The notes under the pieces were generated by a model that was given only the letters and a program-made list of their open reading frames with translations, was not told the DNA's origin and searched no databases. Positions 36,685 to 46,108 of a DNA stretch of 52,223 nt are shown piece by piece; the stretch's first letter is position 1; each line of letters starts with the position of its first letter. Both the position numbers and the translations under genes were made by a program. The stretch lies in contig JAOFXR010000017.1 of the NCBI GenBank assembly GCA_028047635.1, forward strand, positions 1 to 52,223, written 5' to 3'. This DNA is from Verrucomicrobiales bacterium. GTDB lineage: Bacteria; Verrucomicrobiota; Verrucomicrobiia; Verrucomicrobiales; DEV007.

Positions 36685-38484
36685 TCAGTCACCTGATTTA
36701 AGCACTTTAATGAAAGCATCCTGAGGAATATTGACCCTCCCGATCGCTTTCATCTTTTTCTTACCTTCTTTCTGCTTTTCGAGCAGCTTCCGCTTTCGGG
36801 AAATATCACCACCGTAACACTTCGCGGTGACGTTTTTCCGCATCGCTGTGATACTTTCCCGAGCAATAATCTTGCCGCCGATGGTCGCCTGAATTGCAAC
36901 CGTGAAAAGCTGCTGAGGAATCACCTCTTTCAGCTTTGCAGCCAAGTGACGTCCGCGGTATTCCGCTTTGTCACGATGCACAATGACAGAGAAAGCATCG
37001 ACCGACTCCCCTGCGATGAGGATGTCCATCTTCACGAGTTTACCCGGCTTGTAGTCAGCGTGCTCGTAATCCATGCTGCCGTATCCACGAGTCATGCTCT
37101 TGAGTCGGTCGTTGAAATCGACAAGTATTTCATTGAGCGGAAGAATCGCAGTCAAAAGCACCCGCGTCGCATCAAGTGTTTCCGTATTGAGAAGCTCACC
37201 CCGCTTTTCAGCGACGAGTTTCATCATGTCACCGATGTAGTCGTTCGGCGTCATGATATAAGCCTTCACGGTCGGCTCGAGAATCTCTTCAATATGCTGA
37301 GGCTCGGGCAGGTAGGTTGGGTTATCGACCTCAACAAACTCTCCGTCCGTCTTTTTGACTTTGTAGATAACGCCGGGATAAGTCGAAATGACGTCCATAT
37401 TGAACTCCCTCCGAAGGCGTTCCTGGACGATCTCCATGTGGAGGAGACCAAGAAATCCGCAGCGAAATCCAAATCCAAGAGCCATCGAGCTTTCCGCTTG
37501 ATAGCTGAAGGCTGCGTCGTTGATTTGAAGCTTGCCCATCGCAAGCTTTAGCTGCTCAAAATCATCGGTCGTCACCGGGTAAATCCCGCTAAAAACCATC
37601 GGCTGAATCTCTTTAAAACCAGGCAAAGGCGTCTCCGCCGAATTGCGGGAATCAGTGATCGTATCCCCGATTTTCACTTCCGTAGAAGACTTCATGTTCG
37701 CGATGAGGTAACCCACATCGCCAGCTCGGAGCGTATCACGCGCTTCCTGCTTGGGAGTAAAAACACCGACTTCCTTCACTTCGTAGGTCTTTCCGGTCGC
37801 CATCATGCGAATCCGGGTGCCACGCCTGACTTCGCCCGTCATGACCCGGACATAGCTGACCACTCCTCGGTAGGTATCGAATAGAGAGTCGAAAACCGAA
37901 GCTCTCAAAATCTCATCTTCGGGCTGAACCGGCGCAGGAATGCGGGCAATCACCGCTTCGAGAATCTCTTTTACTCCGATCCCCATTTTTGCACTCGCCT
38001 CGATAGCCTCTTCCGCTGGAATGGCGAGAATGTCTTCAAGCTGCTTTTTCACCGCGTCCACATCGGCATTGGGAAGGTCGATCTTGTTAATCACCGGGAT
38101 AACAAACAAATTGGCTTCCTGCGCGAGGTTCATATTCGCAACCGTCTGTGCCTCGACGCCCTGAGCAGCATCCACGAGTAACAGAGCCCCTTCGCAAGCA
38201 GCCAGTGACCGGCTTACCTCGTACGAAAAATCAACGTGTCCGGGAGTGTCGAGAAGGTTGAGTTGGTACATTTTACCATCCTCACCGGGATACTTCATCG
38301 TGACCGGGTGTGATTTGATCGTGATACCGCGCTCACGTTCCAGATCCATCGAGTCGAGGAGCTGGTCCTTCTGCTGGCGTTGCGTGATCGTTTGCGTCGT
38401 CTCAAGAAGTCGATCAGAAAGGGTCGTCTTCCCGTGATCAATGTGAGCGATAATCGAAAAATTCCGTGTCAGTTCAATAGACAT
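36685..38484 (-). CDS. lepA: elongation factor 4 (LepA)
   Basis: Ribosome-bound GTPase that acts during initiation or back-translocation, 599 residues, usual size. G1 [12 protein letters not shown]2-region [12 protein letters not shown]3 [11 protein letters not shown]4 NKIDLP. LepA-specific late part: [41 protein letters not shown], and the C-terminal [24 protein letters not shown] extension with the [12 protein letters not shown] end. Start ATG 38484. First gene of a likely lepA-lepB-prenyl synthase-gcvH operon on the minus strand, divergent from nothing upstream; the MerR gene upstream ends 115 bases before it. Confidence 0.97.
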   Translation of the reverse strand: MSIELTRNFSIIAHIDHGKTTLSDRLLETTQTITQRQQKDQLLDSMDLERERGITIKSHPVTMKYPGEDGKMYQLNLLDTPGHVDFSYEVSRSLAACEGALLLVDAAQGVEAQTVANMNLAQEANLFVIPVINKIDLPNADVDAVKKQLEDILAIPAEEAIEASAKMGIGVKEILEAVIARIPAPVQPEDEILRASVFDSLFDTYRGVVSYVRVMTGEVRRGTRIRMMATGKTYEVKEVGVFTPKQEARDTLRAGDVGYLIANMKSSTEVKIGDTITDSRNSAETPLPGFKEIQPMVFSGIYPVTTDDFEQLKLAMGKLQINDAAFSYQAESSMALGFGFRCGFLGLLHMEIVQERLRREFNMDVISTYPGVIYKVKKTDGEFVEVDNPTYLPEPQHIEEILEPTVKAYIMTPNDYIGDMMKLVAEKRGELLNTETLDATRVLLTAILPLNEILVDFNDRLKSMTRGYGSMDYEHADYKPGKLVKMDILIAGESVDAFSVIVHRDKAEYRGRHLAAKLKEVIPQQLFTVAIQATIGGKIIARESITAMRKNVTAKCYGGDISRKRKLLEKQKEGKKKMKAIGRVNIPQDAFIKVLKSGD

Positions 38485-38598
38485 TTGATGGGGAGTGGAA
38501 CCTAGAATGGTCTCACGGAAAGTAAATGGCTTTCCTCCCCTGCTACAAACAGGATTTTCGCTGAATCAAAAGCACTGCCGGACATAGCCGGCCGAGAC

Positions 38599-39618
38599 TT
38601 AGATCTCAATTCCTTCTTCACGCATCAACTCAGCCAGTGCCGTCTCCAGAGTAGCTCTCGCCGTCGCGGTGGTCTCGTGCAGATAGCGATGCATCTCCGC
38701 ATCTGCATCATTTCGATCCTCACACTGCTCGCTGTATTTCTCAAAAGCGGTGACGCTGCTCAAAAGATTCGCCAGCTGCTGAGGGCACTCACATTTAATC
38801 ACCGATGAGAAACCGGCAATCCGCACCAATTCCTCGCTGGAAAAACGCCGCTCCGGAATATCGACAGGCGAACGCTCCACCTTCGCAACAGGAACCTGCC
38901 CTTGATCAGGAACGGTTTTTACCGCACGAAGTGCCAGTTGGATATCGGCGATACAGGCAAGCTTAATTTCTGCGGCGTCGACCGGTCCTCTGAGCGCTGT
39001 AATTTTCTTGATATCGAGAAGATCTATTAATTCTCCCTGGGCATACCAATAAACCAGTATCGCCCTCCGAACTTGCATCGTCTCAGTTAATTGCTGAATG
39101 GACTCGATATCCTCCGGGAAAAGAGTATCCGCTTCAATCACGATCAGATCGATCGCGCCGGGGCGAAGACTTTCGACCAAATCATCTACCTTCGAAAACT
39201 CTCCGACAATCTGGAGCGCTGGTGTGGAATCGGAAGCCTCGCGCACTGCCTTTTTCAGGGTAGAGCCAACGACGCCGAGTCGGCAAACACTTGCGTGAAC
39301 TTCGCCATCGGCCTGATTGATGGGCCCCTGGGCGTCTAACACACTCGATAGCCGCTCTTCTAATTGGTCAGTTGAGAGCGGAGCGATACTTCCGATGGAG
39401 TGGCCGTTATCGACCAGGGCCTTCAAAAGCGACAAGCGCTGTATATTGCCCCCCGTGTACTGTCGACGTTTTGACTCACTTCGATTAGGCTCGACCACTT
39501 GGTAGCGGCGCTCCCACACCCGCAGTAGGTGCGAAGAAATCCCAGTAAGTCTCGCAACTGCGCTAATTTCGAAGAATTCAGTTTCGCTTGTATCGTTAAT
39601 TTCAGTGGGGCTTTGCAT
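38599..39618 (-). CDS. MerR-family regulator with CarH-like architecture, B12 motif absent
   Basis: 339 residues. The N-terminal MerR winged helix is FFEISAVARLTGISSHLLR through RRYQVVEP...RQYTGG (about 16-75). A Rossmann-like domain (about 110-225) follows in the position of the cobalamin-binding domain of CarH/LitR photoreceptors, but the DxHxxG ligand motif is absent (RLGVVGSTLKKAV instead), so B12 binding is unlikely. The C-terminal roughly 75 residues (RFSSEELVRIAGFSSVI, then CPQQLANLLSSVTAFEKYS) form a separate helical domain. It is divergent from an ECF sigma gene 121 bases away; CarH/LitR-sigma pairs control light- or stress-induced carotenoid genes in other bacteria. It is probably the repressor of that sigma gene; the signal it senses is unknown. 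Confidence 0.85.
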   Translation of the reverse strand: MQSPTEINDTSETEFFEISAVARLTGISSHLLRVWERRYQVVEPNRSESKRRQYTGGNIQRLSLLKALVDNGHSIGSIAPLSTDQLEERLSSVLDAQGPINQADGEVHASVCRLGVVGSTLKKAVREASDSTPALQIVGEFSKVDDLVESLRPGAIDLIVIEADTLFPEDIESIQQLTETMQVRRAILVYWYAQGELIDLLDIKKITALRGPVDAAEIKLACIADIQLALRAVKTVPDQGQVPVAKVERSPVDIPERRFSSEELVRIAGFSSVIKCECPQQLANLLSSVTAFEKYSEQCEDRNDADAEMHRYLHETTATARATLETALAELMREEGIEI

Positions 39619-39702
39619 GAAAATTTCCAGTCTTAATACGGATGCAACAGTCGCGGTTACGTCTAAAAAAGCATAAAACGCGCATTTTTTCCAAAAAAAG
39701 GC

Positions 39703-39727
39703 TTGTCTAATTATTGTCTACGGACAA
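39703..39727. promoter_or_regulatory. candidate MerR operator before the ECF sigma gene
   Basis: TTGTCTA occurs at 39703-39709 and again at 39714-39720, exactly 11 bases apart, and GGACAA at 39722-39727 closes a perfect TTGTC/GACAA inverted repeat with the second copy. A further GTCTA at 39661-39665 is 44 bases (4 x 11) before the first. CarH-type regulators bind tandem 11-bp direct repeats. The sites lie between the two divergent genes, directly before the AAAGGTG ribosome binding site of the sigma gene. Binding is inference. Confidence 0.5.
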
Positions 39728-39739
39728 AGGTGATCAAAA

Positions 39740-40384
39740 ATGAGACAAAACGTACACAAAATGAGAAAGCCAAGAGCAACCCCCGAAGAACGTCAGGCAG
39801 ATTCAGACCTCATGAGACGCGTCGCGGAAAAAGATCACGCCGCTTTCGCAGAGTTCACTGAGAAATACTCAGCACTCATTTTCTCTACCGCGCTAAAAGT
39901 CCTCAATCATTACGAGGACACCCAGGACGTAATGAGCGAAGTCCTCACCACGATTTGGAAAAAGGCGGACACATTTCACGCGAAAAAAGGTTCGCTGGTT
40001 ACTTGGATCTGCACCACCGCAAGGAACCGGGCGATCGACCGGGTCAGGAGCGTTCAAAGACGCTCGGCACTTTACGACCGCTACGAGACGAAGCTGGAAG
40101 GCGAGGCTCCGGAAGCAAGAGACTCCGGCCGGGAACGCCTTTACCGCTCTGATGCGAAAAATGTCCTCAAAACGGCAGTAGTTAGTCTATCCCCGGAACA
40201 GCGCGAAGTCATCGAGCTAGCCTATTTCGAAGGACTGACTCAAAAGCAGATTGCAGAGAAGATTGACAGTCCGATTGGAACCGTCAAAGCGCGCATCCGC
40301 AGAGGCGTTGATAAACTCCGCGTATCAATCGATGGGCGAATCAAGGACGAAGGCAAACTTCTTCTCGATAGTGTTTCCGACTAG
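39740..40384 (+). CDS. ECF-type RNA polymerase sigma factor, divergent from MerR gene
   Basis: 214 residues. Region 2: DVMSEVLTTIWKKADTFH and TWICTTARNRAIDRVRS; region 4: LSPEQREVIELAYFEGLTQ and GTVKARIRRGVDKLRVS. The ATG at 39740 sits 7-8 bases behind AAAGGTG; an internal ATG eight codons later is possible. The polar N-terminus (to about 25) is Arg/Lys-rich. It is close in sequence to the ECF factor at 17894. No anti-sigma factor is encoded next to it; the divergent MerR regulator is the obvious control candidate. Its last 4 bases overlap the 3' end of the SHD1 protein gene on the other strand. Confidence 0.94.
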   Translation: MRQNVHKMRKPRATPEERQADSDLMRRVAEKDHAAFAEFTEKYSALIFSTALKVLNHYEDTQDVMSEVLTTIWKKADTFHAKKGSLVTWICTTARNRAIDRVRSVQRRSALYDRYETKLEGEAPEARDSGRERLYRSDAKNVLKTAVVSLSPEQREVIELAYFEGLTQKQIAEKIDSPIGTVKARIRRGVDKLRVSIDGRIKDEGKLLLDSVSD

Positions 40385-41766
40385 CCGGAGCTCGGCGAAA
40401 AGCTGAACATCTTCCGGGCGACTCCTCCTGTCCCGGAAGATTTATCTTTTCGCTCCGGTTTTGCGGTCGACTTGCGTGACTTCGACCGCTTGTAGCCCAA
40501 GGCTTTGGTGTAGATTTCGTGACGCCACGGGAACACCTCCTCGATCTCGATCATTTCTTCGGGATTGGTCCACGCCCGCGTCACAATCGCGGCGAACTCA
40601 GCGAAGTCTTCGTTGATGTTGGTAAGTCCGTAGGCGCTGGGGAAAACGATACAGTCCTGCAACGCCTCATTCCAGCCGCGCACTTTCTGGGCCTGAATGC
40701 AGTGCCCGACCTCATGGGCCATCACGTAGACGAGAGGACCGTCAAACTTCAGATCCCGGGGAGCGACATAGTAGATCTTACTTCCTCCTCCCCACCAGAA
40801 ACCTTCGCCCTGGTAATGCAGCGATACGATCTCGAGATATTCGACCATCTCAGGTGGAAGACAGCTCAGCCCTTTAGCAATTGCATGAAGGCCAACAGAA
40901 TCATCCTCCCGCAGGCTGAACACTTTCACTCCCCCTACGCCATCAACGCGAACCTCGTTCTCCCAGGCTTCGACGGGCTCTTCTATCTGAAAGGTGGTGT
41001 AGCGTGACACCTTTCTCCATCGCTCGTTGGTTTTCGCGGGCTGAAAATTAGTGAGGTTAAAATTGCGATCCAGGTTCGGGCTGCTCTTCTCAACCACTTT
41101 CAAAAACTCTTCGCTTTGCGCACGGGGATCCATCGCCCCGAAACTACTTCCTCCCAACAGCTCGCTGACAGCGGCTCGCGAGGCCTTGCCATGCTCGAGA
41201 AAAGCAGCCGATAACACTGCCATCAGAGAACGCTTCTCCTGAATCCGGAGCTTCGAAAACAACGCGAGTTCGTTCACCTGCTTAAGAAGACCAAAATCTT
41301 CCGCGCCGAAAATAATAATGCGCTCCTTGGACTGAGTGTTCACAAACCGCTGCACCCCCTTATTAACGATCACCGGAAAACTCACCGGAGGCGGTTCATC
41401 CGAGGAACGCCCCTTATCCAAAACCCATGAGCCCTTTTGAGATTCAACAGGTCTGAATAACGCGTCTGACTCGGCCACGTAATACCAAGGCGAAGTGGCC
41501 CGCTCGCTGGTATTTACCGGAAAGAACCGGGCCGCTTTACCTGCCGCCATTTTCTGAAGGAACGCCAGATCAGACGGACTAAGCCGCTCCTTAGGAACCG
41601 TCACCTCATTGCCGTTACCCGAGAGGCGGAGAATAACCGACGACTCGGTTTGAGACACATAATCAGCACTAATCTCCCTACCCGTAACATCGGTCCAGCC
41701 ACGCGCATTGACGTCAAATGAGCTGAAAAGGATCAGCAAAGTGATGATTCGGAAGGTGATTTTCAT
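40381..41766 (-). CDS. secreted protein with SHD1 domain and HExxH zinc-protease-like motif
   Basis: 461 residues from ATG 41766, with signal peptide (MKITFRIITLLILFSSFDVNA). The first domain (about 22-75) is SHD1-like: GWTDVTGREISADYVS then VTVPKERLSPSDLAFLQKM. Such domains are very common in secreted proteins of Planctomycetota and Verrucomicrobiota. Near the C-terminus is YVMAHEVGHCIQAQ with HExxH, and about 35 residues later INEDFAEFAAIV with a possible third zinc ligand Glu, suggesting a gluzincin-like metalloprotease. The last 40 residues are Ser/Lys-rich and the middle (about 120-330) shows no known domain. Convergent with, and overlapping by 4 bases, the ECF gene. Confidence 0.72.
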   Translation of the reverse strand: MKITFRIITLLILFSSFDVNARGWTDVTGREISADYVSQTESSVILRLSGNGNEVTVPKERLSPSDLAFLQKMAAGKAARFFPVNTSERATSPWYYVAESDALFRPVESQKGSWVLDKGRSSDEPPPVSFPVIVNKGVQRFVNTQSKERIIIFGAEDFGLLKQVNELALFSKLRIQEKRSLMAVLSAAFLEHGKASRAAVSELLGGSSFGAMDPRAQSEEFLKVVEKSSPNLDRNFNLTNFQPAKTNERWRKVSRYTTFQIEEPVEAWENEVRVDGVGGVKVFSLREDDSVGLHAIAKGLSCLPPEMVEYLEIVSLHYQGEGFWWGGGSKIYYVAPRDLKFDGPLVYVMAHEVGHCIQAQKVRGWNEALQDCIVFPSAYGLTNINEDFAEFAAIVTRAWTNPEEMIEIEEVFPWRHEIYTKALGYKRSKSRKSTAKPERKDKSSGTGGVARKMFSFSPSSG

Positions 41767-41810
41767 GGTGTGCAGAAACAATTCAGATCTCGGGCGCTAC
41801 CCCTGGACGA

Positions 41811-42539
41811 TTAAACCCTGTCTTCTTTTATCAGAGCGGTTAAAGCGCCGTGAAGAAAATTCAACTCTCTTTCCGTAGGCTGTGCCTTCGAGAAAACGCT
41901 ACGCAAAGTCCGGAGAGCGCTCGGCTTTTGCTCCTCGGTTAAGAAAAAGCCTTTCTCGTCGAGTGATAGCTCAAGCCGATCCAGAAACAAAAAAAGGGCC
42001 GCCTTGTCGGAAGCCAACTCGCTTTTTGAGGGCGCGTCCTGAACCACCGCCGCGCGGCGCCACTCCCACCCCAGTAAAAGAACGCACTGCGCCAGATTAA
42101 GAGAACTAAATTCAGGATTCGTAGGAAACCGAATCAATGTGTCAGCACGAACTAAATCATCATTGGTGAGACCCGAAGCCTCCGGCCCGAAGAGAACACC
42201 AACCTTCTGATCGCCTTCGATCAGTGTCTTCATTTCAAGGGCTGCAGGCTCGGCATTCAATACCGGCACAGTAATCGAACGATCACGAGCGGTCGTCGCA
42301 AAGACACGATGGCAATCCATAAGGGCCTCTTCAAGAGAATCGAATACCTCAACATGGTCGATCACACCGTCGGCATCGGCTGCGGTCTGGCGCGCCACCG
42401 CACTGGGCCAGCCATCCCTGGGCTTTACCAGCCTCAACTCCTCAAGTCCACAATTCAGCATCGCCCGCGCGCACATTCCTATATTTTCACCAAGCTGAGG
42501 CTGGACCAGAATCACCACGGGCTGTTGTTTGATCGTCAT
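41811..42539 (-). CDS. SPOUT-class tRNA/rRNA methyltransferase (TrmJ-like)
   Basis: 2'-O-ribose methyltransferase of the SpoU/TrmJ (TrmH-like) family, 242 residues, from the ATG at 42539 (MTIKQQPVVILVQPQLGENIG), which is the usual family N-terminus; a longer frame would overlap the divergent zinc-ribbon gene. SPOUT knot motifs: LVQPQLGENIGMCARAML, VFATTARDRSI, GVLFGPEASGLTNDDLVRA and PTNPEFSSLNLAQCVLLLGWEW. TrmJ methylates C/U32 of tRNA; rRNA-modifying relatives look similar, so the exact target is not certain. Divergent from the zinc-ribbon gene with only 23 bases between the two ATG codons, so their promoters overlap. Confidence 0.88.
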   Translation of the reverse strand: MTIKQQPVVILVQPQLGENIGMCARAMLNCGLEELRLVKPRDGWPSAVARQTAADADGVIDHVEVFDSLEEALMDCHRVFATTARDRSITVPVLNAEPAALEMKTLIEGDQKVGVLFGPEASGLTNDDLVRADTLIRFPTNPEFSSLNLAQCVLLLGWEWRRAAVVQDAPSKSELASDKAALFLFLDRLELSLDEKGFFLTEEQKPSALRTLRSVFSKAQPTERELNFLHGALTALIKEDRV

Positions 42540-42562
42540 GGAAGGGTGTGCGAGGTTAAGAG

Positions 42563-42796
42563 ATGGATGTTCCTGATAAAATTGACTGCATCGATTGCGG
42601 TCAGCCATGCAATCGCCTCAGCTTTCCGCCTGAAGAAGGATGGGAAATTGGTGACTATGTCGCCTATCGTTGCTCAGGTTGCAACGACCGTTGGGATGTG
42701 GTTGTCGCGGATCCCAACGAAGACACCCCGCAATCCTCTCTTTATAATGAAGCTCGAGCGGCTTTTGAATCCTACCGCGAGAACAAGTCCTCCTAA
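42563..42796 (+). CDS. small zinc-ribbon protein
   Basis: 77 residues, soluble. Two CxxC pairs, CIDC (about 9-12) and CSGC (about 37-40), spaced about 25 residues apart, form a likely zinc ribbon; between them is LSFPPEEGWEIGDYVAYR. The C-terminal third is an acidic tail (ADPNEDTPQSS) followed by a short helix. No partner or target is recognised. It starts 23 bases from the divergent TrmJ gene and ends 5 bases before the DCC-family gene, with which it is surely co-transcribed. Confidence 0.76.
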   Translation: MDVPDKIDCIDCGQPCNRLSFPPEEGWEIGDYVAYRCSGCNDRWDVVVADPNEDTPQSSLYNEARAAFESYRENKSS

Positions 42797-42801
42797 TCTC
42801 C

Positions 42802-43206
42802 ATGAAACGCGAAAAAAACGTTCTCCTTTTCGATAGCGACTGCCCCCTGTGCACTTTTCAAAGCCAGTCACTGGCCTGGATGGATTGGCTCGGGAAAGTC
42901 GAAATGGTTCCTCTGAAAGACCCACGCACCGCCGAAATTGCTCCGGATATCACGCGGGAAGATTTGCTCGAGGCGATCCACTGCATCACACCGGAGAACG
43001 AGATTCACCGAGGCGCGCGCGCAATCCGGTTTCTGGGGTTACGCATTCCCCTGCTTGTTCCCGTTGGCCTTTTCCTATGGATTCCCGGCGTGATCTGGAT
43101 CGCTGAAAAAGTCTACGCCTTCGTCTCGAGGCATCGCCTCTTTTTCAGTAAAATCTTTGGTTGTAAAGGCGCCTGCGCCATCATGCCCGAGAAAAAAAAG
43201 AGGTGA
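42802..43206 (+). CDS. DCC family (DUF393) thiol-disulfide oxidoreductase-like protein
   Basis: 134 residues. The DCC signature reads DSDCPLCTFQ (residues about 12-21), with CxxC as in thioredoxin-like folds. The YWI/H-type LEAIHCITPENEIHRGARAI block and the late hydrophobic stretch (about 80-105, LLVPVGLFLWIPGVIWIAEK) match the family. Predicted weakly membrane-associated, cytoplasmic-side redox or stress protein; no substrate is known. It follows the zinc-ribbon gene by 5 bases. The short second Cys pair near the end (CKGAC) may also bind metal. Confidence 0.84.
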   Translation: MKREKNVLLFDSDCPLCTFQSQSLAWMDWLGKVEMVPLKDPRTAEIAPDITREDLLEAIHCITPENEIHRGARAIRFLGLRIPLLVPVGLFLWIPGVIWIAEKVYAFVSRHRLFFSKIFGCKGACAIMPEKKKR

Positions 43207-43218
43207 AGGTCGACCACG

Positions 43219-44226
43219 CTATTCAGCCGCCGCAGGAGGAACCACCGGGACTTCCGAAGCACGTGTCGCGTTTGCTTTTACGACAACCGCAATACTTCCT
43301 CTTGAAGGATTCTCTGAATTAAAAAAGCGCCGGTTAAAATTATCGTCGGCACCGGTGAACCCATAGATGCGGGCCAGTTCGCGATTTTTCACATCAATCA
43401 CTGTCTGATATTGCGGGAGATTCGTTACATGTGGCTCAAAGTCCTCTCCCGCTTCCCGATCAGGAACGACAGTCAGTCTCGGCATCACATCAATCGAGAC
43501 CACGCCCAGATTGACCCGGGGACGAATGACAATGGACGTGGTAATTCGGGTCGTAGAGATGATCGGTAAATTAATATCCCCGGCATTGATAAACGGATTA
43601 AAGAAATTGGGATCGCCAACCCCATTGCTCACCGGCAAAGTGCCCACTCCTCCAGCAGGAAGAATCGCCGAGCCATAGTTCACGAAACCCTCGAAACTCG
43701 TTTCCTCGTGACGGATATCCATCGTAATCGACCCGTCCGGATTCACGTAGCTCGTCGTCTCATTGGTGACACCAATGTTTCGTTTTACAAACTTAGTGGG
43801 CGTAGCGGGAATCACCGTGATCGGCACGTTTGGATTGAAGCCACCCACGATTCGAGGAGGCGCAAACGCGACAGGCAGTGGCACTTCCCTGACATCAGAA
43901 ATGAAGGTGTTTCGCGGAGGCAATCCGGTGATAAACTGAAAGTCCAAAGCCACATTGGGCTTTGGCATCGCGTCACCCGCAAGGGCTCGCTCTGCCGCTG
44001 CAATACCCTCAGGCGTGTCAATAATCATGACGCTCCCCTTGTTGGCAAGGAGCACAAACTTGCCTGCAGGACTGAGCACGCCTTTCAACAATGGGCGAAC
44101 CGTGTCCATTGCCGCGTAACCCACATCGATCTCTTTTTTGATCGTGGATTGAGCCAGCAGAGAGACGGGCAAGCAGGATAAAAGCAAGACCAGGGCCGCA
44201 GGAAGGAAGGACGACTGAGAACTCAT
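43219..44226 (-). CDS. secreted secretin-like (truncated) protein
   Basis: 335 residues with a signal peptide (FLPAALVLLLSCLPVSLLA then QSTIKK). After it, DVGYAAMDTVRPLLKGVLSP and FVLLANKGSVMIIDTPEGI, AAERALAG resemble an N1 domain of secretins (type II/III secretion or pilus outer-membrane pore). The following region ends in a beta-rich segment NLGVVSIDVMPRLTVVP, like the last strands of the secretin barrel. The whole is much shorter than a pore-forming secretin (500+ residues), so it may be an accessory or a degenerate relative. No other secretion gene is nearby. Transcribed alone, ending 12 bases past the convergent DCC gene. Confidence 0.62.
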   Translation of the reverse strand: MSSQSSFLPAALVLLLSCLPVSLLAQSTIKKEIDVGYAAMDTVRPLLKGVLSPAGKFVLLANKGSVMIIDTPEGIAAAERALAGDAMPKPNVALDFQFITGLPPRNTFISDVREVPLPVAFAPPRIVGGFNPNVPITVIPATPTKFVKRNIGVTNETTSYVNPDGSITMDIRHEETSFEGFVNYGSAILPAGGVGTLPVSNGVGDPNFFNPFINAGDINLPIISTTRITTSIVIRPRVNLGVVSIDVMPRLTVVPDREAGEDFEPHVTNLPQYQTVIDVKNRELARIYGFTGADDNFNRRFFNSENPSRGSIAVVVKANATRASEVPVVPPAAAE

Positions 44227-44284
44227 GCCTCTCAGTATGGCAGAATCCGCACAATAATAAAAGCCATACCGTAAAACGAAAAAA

Positions 44285-44308
44285 GGGCAGCCGCTTGAAC
44301 GACTGCCC
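44285..44308 (-). terminator. bidirectional intrinsic terminator after the MFS gene
   Basis: Minus strand GGGCAGTCG-TTCAA-GCGGCTGCCC forms a roughly 10-bp stem with wobble pairs, followed by TTTTTT; on the plus strand it is followed by TTTT. It sits about 30 bases past the MFS stop at 44339 and before the secretin-like gene's start. A strong Rho-independent terminator for the MFS gene. Confidence 0.8.
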
Positions 44309-44338
44309 TTTTCGAATAGTAAATTAACTGGCTAACAC

Positions 44339-45928
44339 TTAATGCTCGCCACCACCTGCGGTGAGGTCAACCGGCTTATAGCCACCCTTGGATCGGAAGT
44401 ACAAGAATAGAACAATAAAGACAACTAGCATAATTGCTGGAAACACAGCCATGTTTGCGAGTGCCTTCTGAGCACTTCCTTCTTTCGCTGTTTCAATTGC
44501 TTCCGTTATCCCGGCTTGCTGGCCTGCAGGTGCAGATTTAACCAACTCGTCAATTTTTTCAGCTTTCAATGTCGGATACTTGATCGTTCCATAGTAAATT
44601 GAGTTTTGATCGAGATAATCTTCGCTGATTTCTCCATCTTTCAAAAAGCCATCAACTTTTGCGACCTGCTCGACCTTAGCAACTTCCTGAACAACTTTCT
44701 GCTCCTGAAGGGCACCAATGTAAGGGAACCCAAGAACACCGACAGCAAGCATACCAATTCCGGAAACGGAGTTGAGAGTGAGAGCACCACCTTTTGGCGT
44801 TTGCTCGGAAACGATTCCCAGCATGGTTGGCCAGAAGAAAGTCTTGCCAAGGGCGTAGAGAGTTGCCGCTCCAAAAATCATTACGACTCCGCTTGCACCG
44901 GAAAGAGCAAGGAGGCCCGCGATTGCCAGAACGGCACTAACGATCAAAAGACCGAGAGGTGAAAGCTTATGGACAATAGGCCCGGCGAAGAATCGCAGAA
45001 CCATCATGATCACTGAAGTGTATACAAGAATCCATCCTCCGTGGAAGGAGACAACACTCTCCATGATTCCTGCGATCCAACCATCCGTTCCGATCTCGGT
45101 CGTGGCAAGAGGTGCCATGATGAGAATCAAAATAAACATCAGAGGTCTTCCCAAACTTCTGGTGTAGAGCCCCATCGCCAGAGCCATCACGACTCCGAGG
45201 ATGATCCAGATCGTCATGTGGCCCGGAAAGAACTGGTCGAGCTGCAACACGACGAGAAACGATACCACAGCAGCGCCAAGGAAACCAAACTCGCTGAGCA
45301 TCTCACGATAGGTGACACCGGAAGCAACACGCTCCTGAACCGGAAATTTTTGGCCAATCAACATTACAAGGTAAATGACCGCTGGAATAATGATGAGACC
45401 GAGCTTCATCTGCCAGCTGGCACCACCCATTAGAATAACAAGGACACCCGCGATCACAAGACCACCCGGCCATCCTGCATGGAGAATATTCAACCACTTG
45501 GTCTTTTCCTTATCGTAAAGGGTAGCGACGACAGGGTTAATGAAAGCTTCAACAGTTCCGTTACCCAGGGCAAGAATCAGACCGCCCCAGAAAATCAACG
45601 CTTTTGCCAACTCAGGGTTCTCACTGGCAACATTCAGCCCGTAGATTCCCATCACCGCCCAGATGATCTGGCTGGTCCCGGCAAAAATCATCGCGAACTT
45701 ATAGCCAACCTTATCAATGATAAGGCTGAAAAGAATGATACTGACGGCAAATGGCCAAATTTGGATCCCTTTAAAGATACCAACTTCAGCGTCATCGAGG
45801 CCAAGCAAGCCTTGGGTGATAGCGGGATCATCGAGAAGAAACATCCTCGTGATGAAACCGAACGCGGTCGTAATGAGTGCAGTGAAACAGCCCCAAAAGA
45901 GCAGTTTCGATGGTTTTTGGTTGCTCAT
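44339..45928 (-). CDS. MFS transporter
   Basis: Major facilitator superfamily permease, 529 residues with about 12 hydrophobic helices. Typical MFS loop features include SLIIDKVGYKFAMIFAGTSQ (DKxGxK-like loop 2-3) and GNGTVEAFINPVVATLYDKEKTKWLNILHAGWPGG. A polar roughly 90-residue insert (about 415-500, rich in Glu/Lys) lies before the last helix FPAIMLVVFIVLFLYF. The C-terminus ends GGYKPVDLTAGGGEH. Substrate cannot be told. Transcribed alone, with a strong terminator after it. The roughly 235-base region before it also serves the divergent P-loop gene. Confidence 0.84.
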   Translation of the reverse strand: MSNQKPSKLLFWGCFTALITTAFGFITRMFLLDDPAITQGLLGLDDAEVGIFKGIQIWPFAVSIILFSLIIDKVGYKFAMIFAGTSQIIWAVMGIYGLNVASENPELAKALIFWGGLILALGNGTVEAFINPVVATLYDKEKTKWLNILHAGWPGGLVIAGVLVILMGGASWQMKLGLIIIPAVIYLVMLIGQKFPVQERVASGVTYREMLSEFGFLGAAVVSFLVVLQLDQFFPGHMTIWIILGVVMALAMGLYTRSLGRPLMFILILIMAPLATTEIGTDGWIAGIMESVVSFHGGWILVYTSVIMMVLRFFAGPIVHKLSPLGLLIVSAVLAIAGLLALSGASGVVMIFGAATLYALGKTFFWPTMLGIVSEQTPKGGALTLNSVSGIGMLAVGVLGFPYIGALQEQKVVQEVAKVEQVAKVDGFLKDGEISEDYLDQNSIYYGTIKYPTLKAEKIDELVKSAPAGQQAGITEAIETAKEGSAQKALANMAVFPAIMLVVFIVLFLYFRSKGGYKPVDLTAGGGEH

Positions 45929-46108
45929 AAATTATACGATTTTTAAAGAGTGCCTCGCGGTAGATAGGTTGAAAGCCGCGAGGCAGGTTGCGTTTCTTAA
46001 CAAACAGACGATTTTCCTCAAGAACTATTCTAGAGAAAATTGCGCCAAACAATCCTACAAGACTGGAAATCGGGACTAATTCCTTAATTTATTAAAAATA
46101 TAAAAAAT

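Noticed and set aside
38599..39618. True cobalamin photoreceptor (CarH)
   Set aside because: The DxHxxG ligand motif is absent in the middle domain, so B12 binding is not supported.
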